The translations under genes were made by a program, and so were the position numbers. Shown here piece after piece: positions 34,210 to 36,870 of a stretch of 36,870 bases of DNA. Numbering within the stretch: the stretch's first letter is position 1; each line of letters opens with the position of its first letter. The stretch comes from Planctomycetota bacterium (lineage in GTDB: Bacteria; Planctomycetota; Phycisphaerae; SM23-33), in the NCBI GenBank assembly GCA_009908915.1, contig JAAAOJ010000079.1, positions 1-36,870 on the forward strand, written 5' to 3'. Below the pieces are notes generated by a model. It did not search any database, was not told where the DNA came from, and saw only the letters and a list, made by a program, of their open reading frames with translations.

Positions 34210-36870
34210 CCCCGGTTCTCCTTTATGCCTTTCTGTGCCTGGGGCAGCAATTCGGTTTCCACGCGCTTCGTCCAGCGTGAATCCGGATACCGATTCAAGT
34301 ATTCCGTGAAAGCCTCCGCAGCCTTCCTGTATTCCTTTGTCCGCATCGCCGTCAGCCCGTAGTAGAAGAGAGAACGCTCGGCCTCGGGATGCTTGGGGTT
34401 TCGCTTGAAGACGTACTCCCAATGCTTCATGGCGTCATCCGGATCCTGAGTGGCGTTGTACGCCCATGTGCCTATACGGAAGATGCCGTCAGCGGTCCAC
34501 GGATACTTGGCGTACTTCGGGTCGTAGAGCCGCTTGAGATAGGTCATCGCCTCGTCGTGCTTCCGCTGGAACTCCAACGCCTGGCCTATTCGCAGGAAGA
34601 GATAGGACTCGACTTCCGGCGTGGGCCTTGGGAAGGGCCAGCCGCCGGACAGAAGCCGTTCGTACAACTCGCCGGCTCGTTCGGGATCGAACGTCATTAA
34701 CGACAGGTCGGCCAGCAGGATGCCGGTCTTCTGCTTGTCATCCTTGAGAGCGTCGAGAAGTTCCTCGGGTGTGAGGGCATCTCTGGCCCCTTGAACGACA
34801 GCGATCATGCGGGCCATCGCCGTTTCGCCGCCGGATCGACTGCGAAGGGAATCGTCGAACCTGTCGGCCTGACGGCAGAATGCAACGGCCTGATCCTGCT
34901 GCTGCCGCAGATGCGCCACAAGCCCGGCCCATTGGTAGCAGTCGTAAAAGGTGGGCCTCAAAGATGCATAGGTGGGATATCGTTCGACCAGGCACCAGGC
35001 AGGCAGAAGCGGCGCTTCCGGCAAGCTGCCTCTGCCTTCGGTTATGTCCTTTGCCCAACCCACGGCCTGTTGGGCAATCGTGCTCGCCAGGTCCAGGTCG
35101 AACATTCGCCCTGTTGCCATGGAAACCTGCCGCACATACGCATCGCCCGCCCAGAGGCTCTTCGGGTAGAACTCGCAGAAGCGGTTGAGCATGAAGGCGG
35201 CGTCTTTCCACGCTTTCTCGGCCCGAGCGGCGGCGGTTCGACCCTGCTCACCGCTGGGCGCGACCTCGGCCAGTTCGCACAGCAGGACACCGGCGTTGTA
35301 CATGGCCTGTTCAACGCGCGGGCTCTTGGGATACCTCTTCATCAATTCCTGCCAGTAGGGCAGGGCCTCGCCCTTGGCTTTCAGGAGCGTGGCGAGACGC
35401 TCTTCTTCGGCCTTGGCGGCGGCTTCGCGCTGCTTGGTTGTCAGCGGTTCGGCCTTGCTCACCGCAGGCGGCTTGGCGGAAGGACTGGCCGGTTCCGGTG
35501 CCTTGGCGCTTGCGGTGAGCGAAGCCGAACCGAACTTGGCGCTGGCGAGGTCCTGCGTGATCGTAGCGACTCTATACAAGGTTTCGTCGTGCCAGGAGCC
35601 GTCGCCGAAGGCCTTGAGCGAGGCCAGGAAGGCCTCCTTGGCCTCGGACTCCTTGCGATGGGCGTGCAGGACCGCCCCGCGGCCGAAGGTGGCAAAGGCG
35701 AGTTGGGCCCGCGTCGCGCCCGGCATGGGGCGTCGGCTGCGAACATCCTTCGATGTCGGATCGCCGGCGACGCGGCAGAAGAACGCCTCGGCGTTGTCGA
35801 GCCGGCCGACCACCAGGTGGATGACGCCCATCGACAGGGCCAGGGCGGCCTTGTCGGATGGCCCGGCTTCGCCTGCGGCTACGCCGTGGCCTCGACGGCC
35901 GCTGGCGCGGCAGTCTTCGGGGATCACGCCTTGGCCAGATTTTGCAGCCGCGATGAGGGCGTCGAGTCGCTCGGCGGTGGTCTTGTTGTCGGTGATGGCC
36001 TTGGCTCGCGCGAACGCGGCCACGGCGTCGTCGGACTTGCCGGTTACCAGCGAGACCAGACCCACACGGAGATGCACGTCGAATGCGGCGGCTTGCCACC
36101 CTGCTTCGCCCTTCGGGCTACGCAGGGCTACCGCGAGGGACGATTGAGCGAGTTGGGCGTATTTGCCAGCCTCGGGCAGGTCGAGTTGCTCTTCGAGACA
36201 GTAGTCGATGATCCTTATATAGGCCTGCGCCCGCCAGGGCCCGGCCGGCTTGGGCTCGATGAACTTTTTCCAATGTGCGACAGCTTGGGACTCTCGGCCG
36301 AGACCGAGCAGACAATCGCCGATGTGCAGTTCGCTGCGCGGGGCGTAGTCCGTATCGGCAAAGTCCTTGACGATGGCCTGGTATGCCCGGACGGCTGGCA
36401 GCCACTTTTCCTGTTTGCGGAGTTTCTCGGCGGCTTCGAACTCCTCCCGGCCGGCGTCGCGCTCGTATTTCAGCCGGGCCAACGCGGCCTTGGCGGCCTT
36501 GACCTGCGGCTGGACCATCGCCTCATCGGGCAGTTCCATGCGGATGAGCGTCCGCTTGTCGCCGAGCAGGTCGATGACGAACTTGAGTGTCTTCTCGGCG
36601 TCGTCGAAGCGCCTGGCCTGGACGTACAGCCGGGCCAGGTCGATCCCCGCCTCCGGCGTGGCGGTGCTGTTCTGCCGGTCCTTGAGAATCTGCTCCAGCA
36701 GCGCGATGGCCTGGTTGCGCTTGGCGCTATCAGAGGCCTGCCCTGAGCTTGCCGAAGCGGCGGCTTCGAGTTCCAGCGCCTGGGCGATCTTCAGCCTGAC
36801 CTTGGTAACGTTGGAGGTGTCGACGCGTTCGATCTGCTTCCAGAGTTGTCGGGCCTTGGCCTGCCCACGC
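34206..36870 (-). CDS. TPR-repeat protein, first gene of envelope operon, partial
   Basis: At least 887 aa; the frame is open to the right edge, so the start lies beyond 36870 and the ATG at 36539 is internal. It is built of TPR-like helical pairs, for example EKTLKFVIDLL, VAHWKKFIEPKP, AVAAFARAKAIT, DDAMKHWEYVFKRNPKHPEAE and EAFTEYLNRYPDSRW. The final repeats resemble BamD/YbgF-type TPRs found in periplasmic assembly factors. It carries four or more short in-frame repeats, encoding SASSGQAS, ALRSPKGEAGWQ, ASGRRGHGVAAGEAG and SASLTASAKA. These lie between helices and could be tolerated loops. Its stop overlaps the next start (ATGA). A scaffold role is inference from the fold. Confidence 0.88.
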   Translation of the reverse strand, partial: RGQAKARQLWKQIERVDTSNVTKVRLKIAQALELEAAASASSGQASDSAKRNQAIALLEQILKDRQNSTATPEAGIDLARLYVQARRFDDAEKTLKFVIDLLGDKRTLIRMELPDEAMVQPQVKAAKAALARLKYERDAGREEFEAAEKLRKQEKWLPAVRAYQAIVKDFADTDYAPRSELHIGDCLLGLGRESQAVAHWKKFIEPKPAGPWRAQAYIRIIDYCLEEQLDLPEAGKYAQLAQSSLAVALRSPKGEAGWQAAAFDVHLRVGLVSLVTGKSDDAVAAFARAKAITDNKTTAERLDALIAAAKSGQGVIPEDCRASGRRGHGVAAGEAGPSDKAALALSMGVIHLVVGRLDNAEAFFCRVAGDPTSKDVRSRRPMPGATRAQLAFATFGRGAVLHAHRKESEAKEAFLASLKAFGDGSWHDETLYRVATITQDLASAKFGSASLTASAKAPEPASPSAKPPAVSKAEPLTTKQREAAAKAEEERLATLLKAKGEALPYWQELMKRYPKSPRVEQAMYNAGVLLCELAEVAPSGEQGRTAAARAEKAWKDAAFMLNRFCEFYPKSLWAGDAYVRQVSMATGRMFDLDLASTIAQQAVGWAKDITEGRGSLPEAPLLPAWCLVERYPTYASLRPTFYDCYQWAGLVAHLRQQQDQAVAFCRQADRFDDSLRSRSGGETAMARMIAVVQGARDALTPEELLDALKDDKQKTGILLADLSLMTFDPERAGELYERLLSGGWPFPRPTPEVESYLFLRIGQALEFQRKHDEAMTYLKRLYDPKYAKYPWTADGIFRIGTWAYNATQDPDDAMKHWEYVFKRNPKHPEAERSLFYYGLTAMRTKEYRKAAEAFTEYLNRYPDSRWTKRVETELLPQAQKGIKENRG
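35509..35533 (-). repeat. In-frame short repeat, GGTGAGCG-AGCCGAAC type, copy 2
   Basis: Same core as 25519-25543 with one base changed. It encodes SASLTASAKA in the TPR protein. Confidence 0.7.
35864..35892 (-). repeat. In-frame palindrome, GCTTCGCC...GGCTACGCC type, copy 1
   Basis: GCTTCGCC and GGCTACGCC around a short loop. The same arms occur at 36099-36127. It encodes GVAAGEAG in the TPR protein. Confidence 0.6.
36099..36127 (-). repeat. In-frame palindrome, GCTTCGCC...GGCTACGC type, copy 2
   Basis: CCCTGC pairs with GCAGGG, with GCCC-TTC-GGGC inside. It encodes ALRSPKGEAGW in the TPR protein. Confidence 0.7.
36736..36760 (-). repeat. In-frame copy of the CCTGAGCTTGCCGAA repeat
   Basis: Matches the unit of the 24913-25008 array but with GAAGCGG at its end instead of GAACGG. 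It encodes SASSGQAS in the TPR protein. Confidence 0.8.

Noticed and set aside
34791..36746. 651-aa plus-strand frame opposite the TPR gene
   Set aside because: It has no signal, motif or ribosome binding site; the minus strand has TPRs and an ATGA overlap with the next gene.

Overview
The window looks like a chromosomal segment of a planctomycete, most likely from the Phycisphaerae. This is inferred from the gene families; no marker such as 16S rRNA is present. The supporting families are two PEP-CTERM surface proteins, a protein with two DUF4159 domains, a large DUF6785-like membrane protein, a corrinoid-type URO-D protein, a sulfatase, a cytochrome c554-type protein fused to a metallophosphatase domain, and lipid A synthesis (lpxB), which implies an outer membrane. 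Most of the window is GC-rich. The core of one operon, about 26.5-33.4 kb, is clearly less so.

Layout. 1-1223 (-): multiheme cytochrome/metallophosphatase lipoprotein, cut by the left edge. 1677-4274 (-): S41 C-terminal processing protease, divergent from dapF (4512-5372, +). 5893-7128 (+): PEP-CTERM protein followed by a good intrinsic terminator. 7228-8043 (-) and 8195-9289 (+): AraC-type regulator divergent from a URO-D/methyltransferase-like protein. 9589-11100 (+): double DUF4159 protein. 11213-12091 (-): scpB. 12264-14555 (-): SH3 and Pro/Glu-rich secreted protein. 14774-15571 (-): orphan histidine kinase, divergent from a 91-aa unknown. 15932-16506: non-coding hairpin cluster. 16507-17364 (-): PAS-LuxR regulator, divergent from a sulfatase (17560-18903, +). 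19013-20609 (+): coupled acpS-lpxB. 20610-21213: non-coding, with a MITE-like element. 21214-23274 (+): polytopic membrane protein. 23540-24301 (+): second PEP-CTERM protein. 24617-24691 (+): tRNA-Pro(GGG).

24861-36870 (-) is one tightly spaced five-gene transcription unit that leaves the window on the right. In transcription order it encodes a TPR protein, a secreted protein with a poly-glycine linker, a 931-aa secreted protein of unknown fold, a 943-aa lipoprotein with Ig-like segments, and a tandem PstS-like phosphate-binding-type protein. None of the three middle proteins matches a family I can name securely. This is the best candidate here for an undescribed cell-envelope system. The first and last genes carry several short palindromic repeats inserted in frame, including a four-fold 24-bp array that encodes an octapeptide repeat.

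Outside the genes I see three related or dispersed repeat types: an approximately 95-bp repeat at two loci, one copy interrupted by a 54-bp hairpin insert; a 32-bp/59-bp family that may be the ends of a small non-autonomous mobile element; and a run of GC hairpins at 15.95-16.4 kb.
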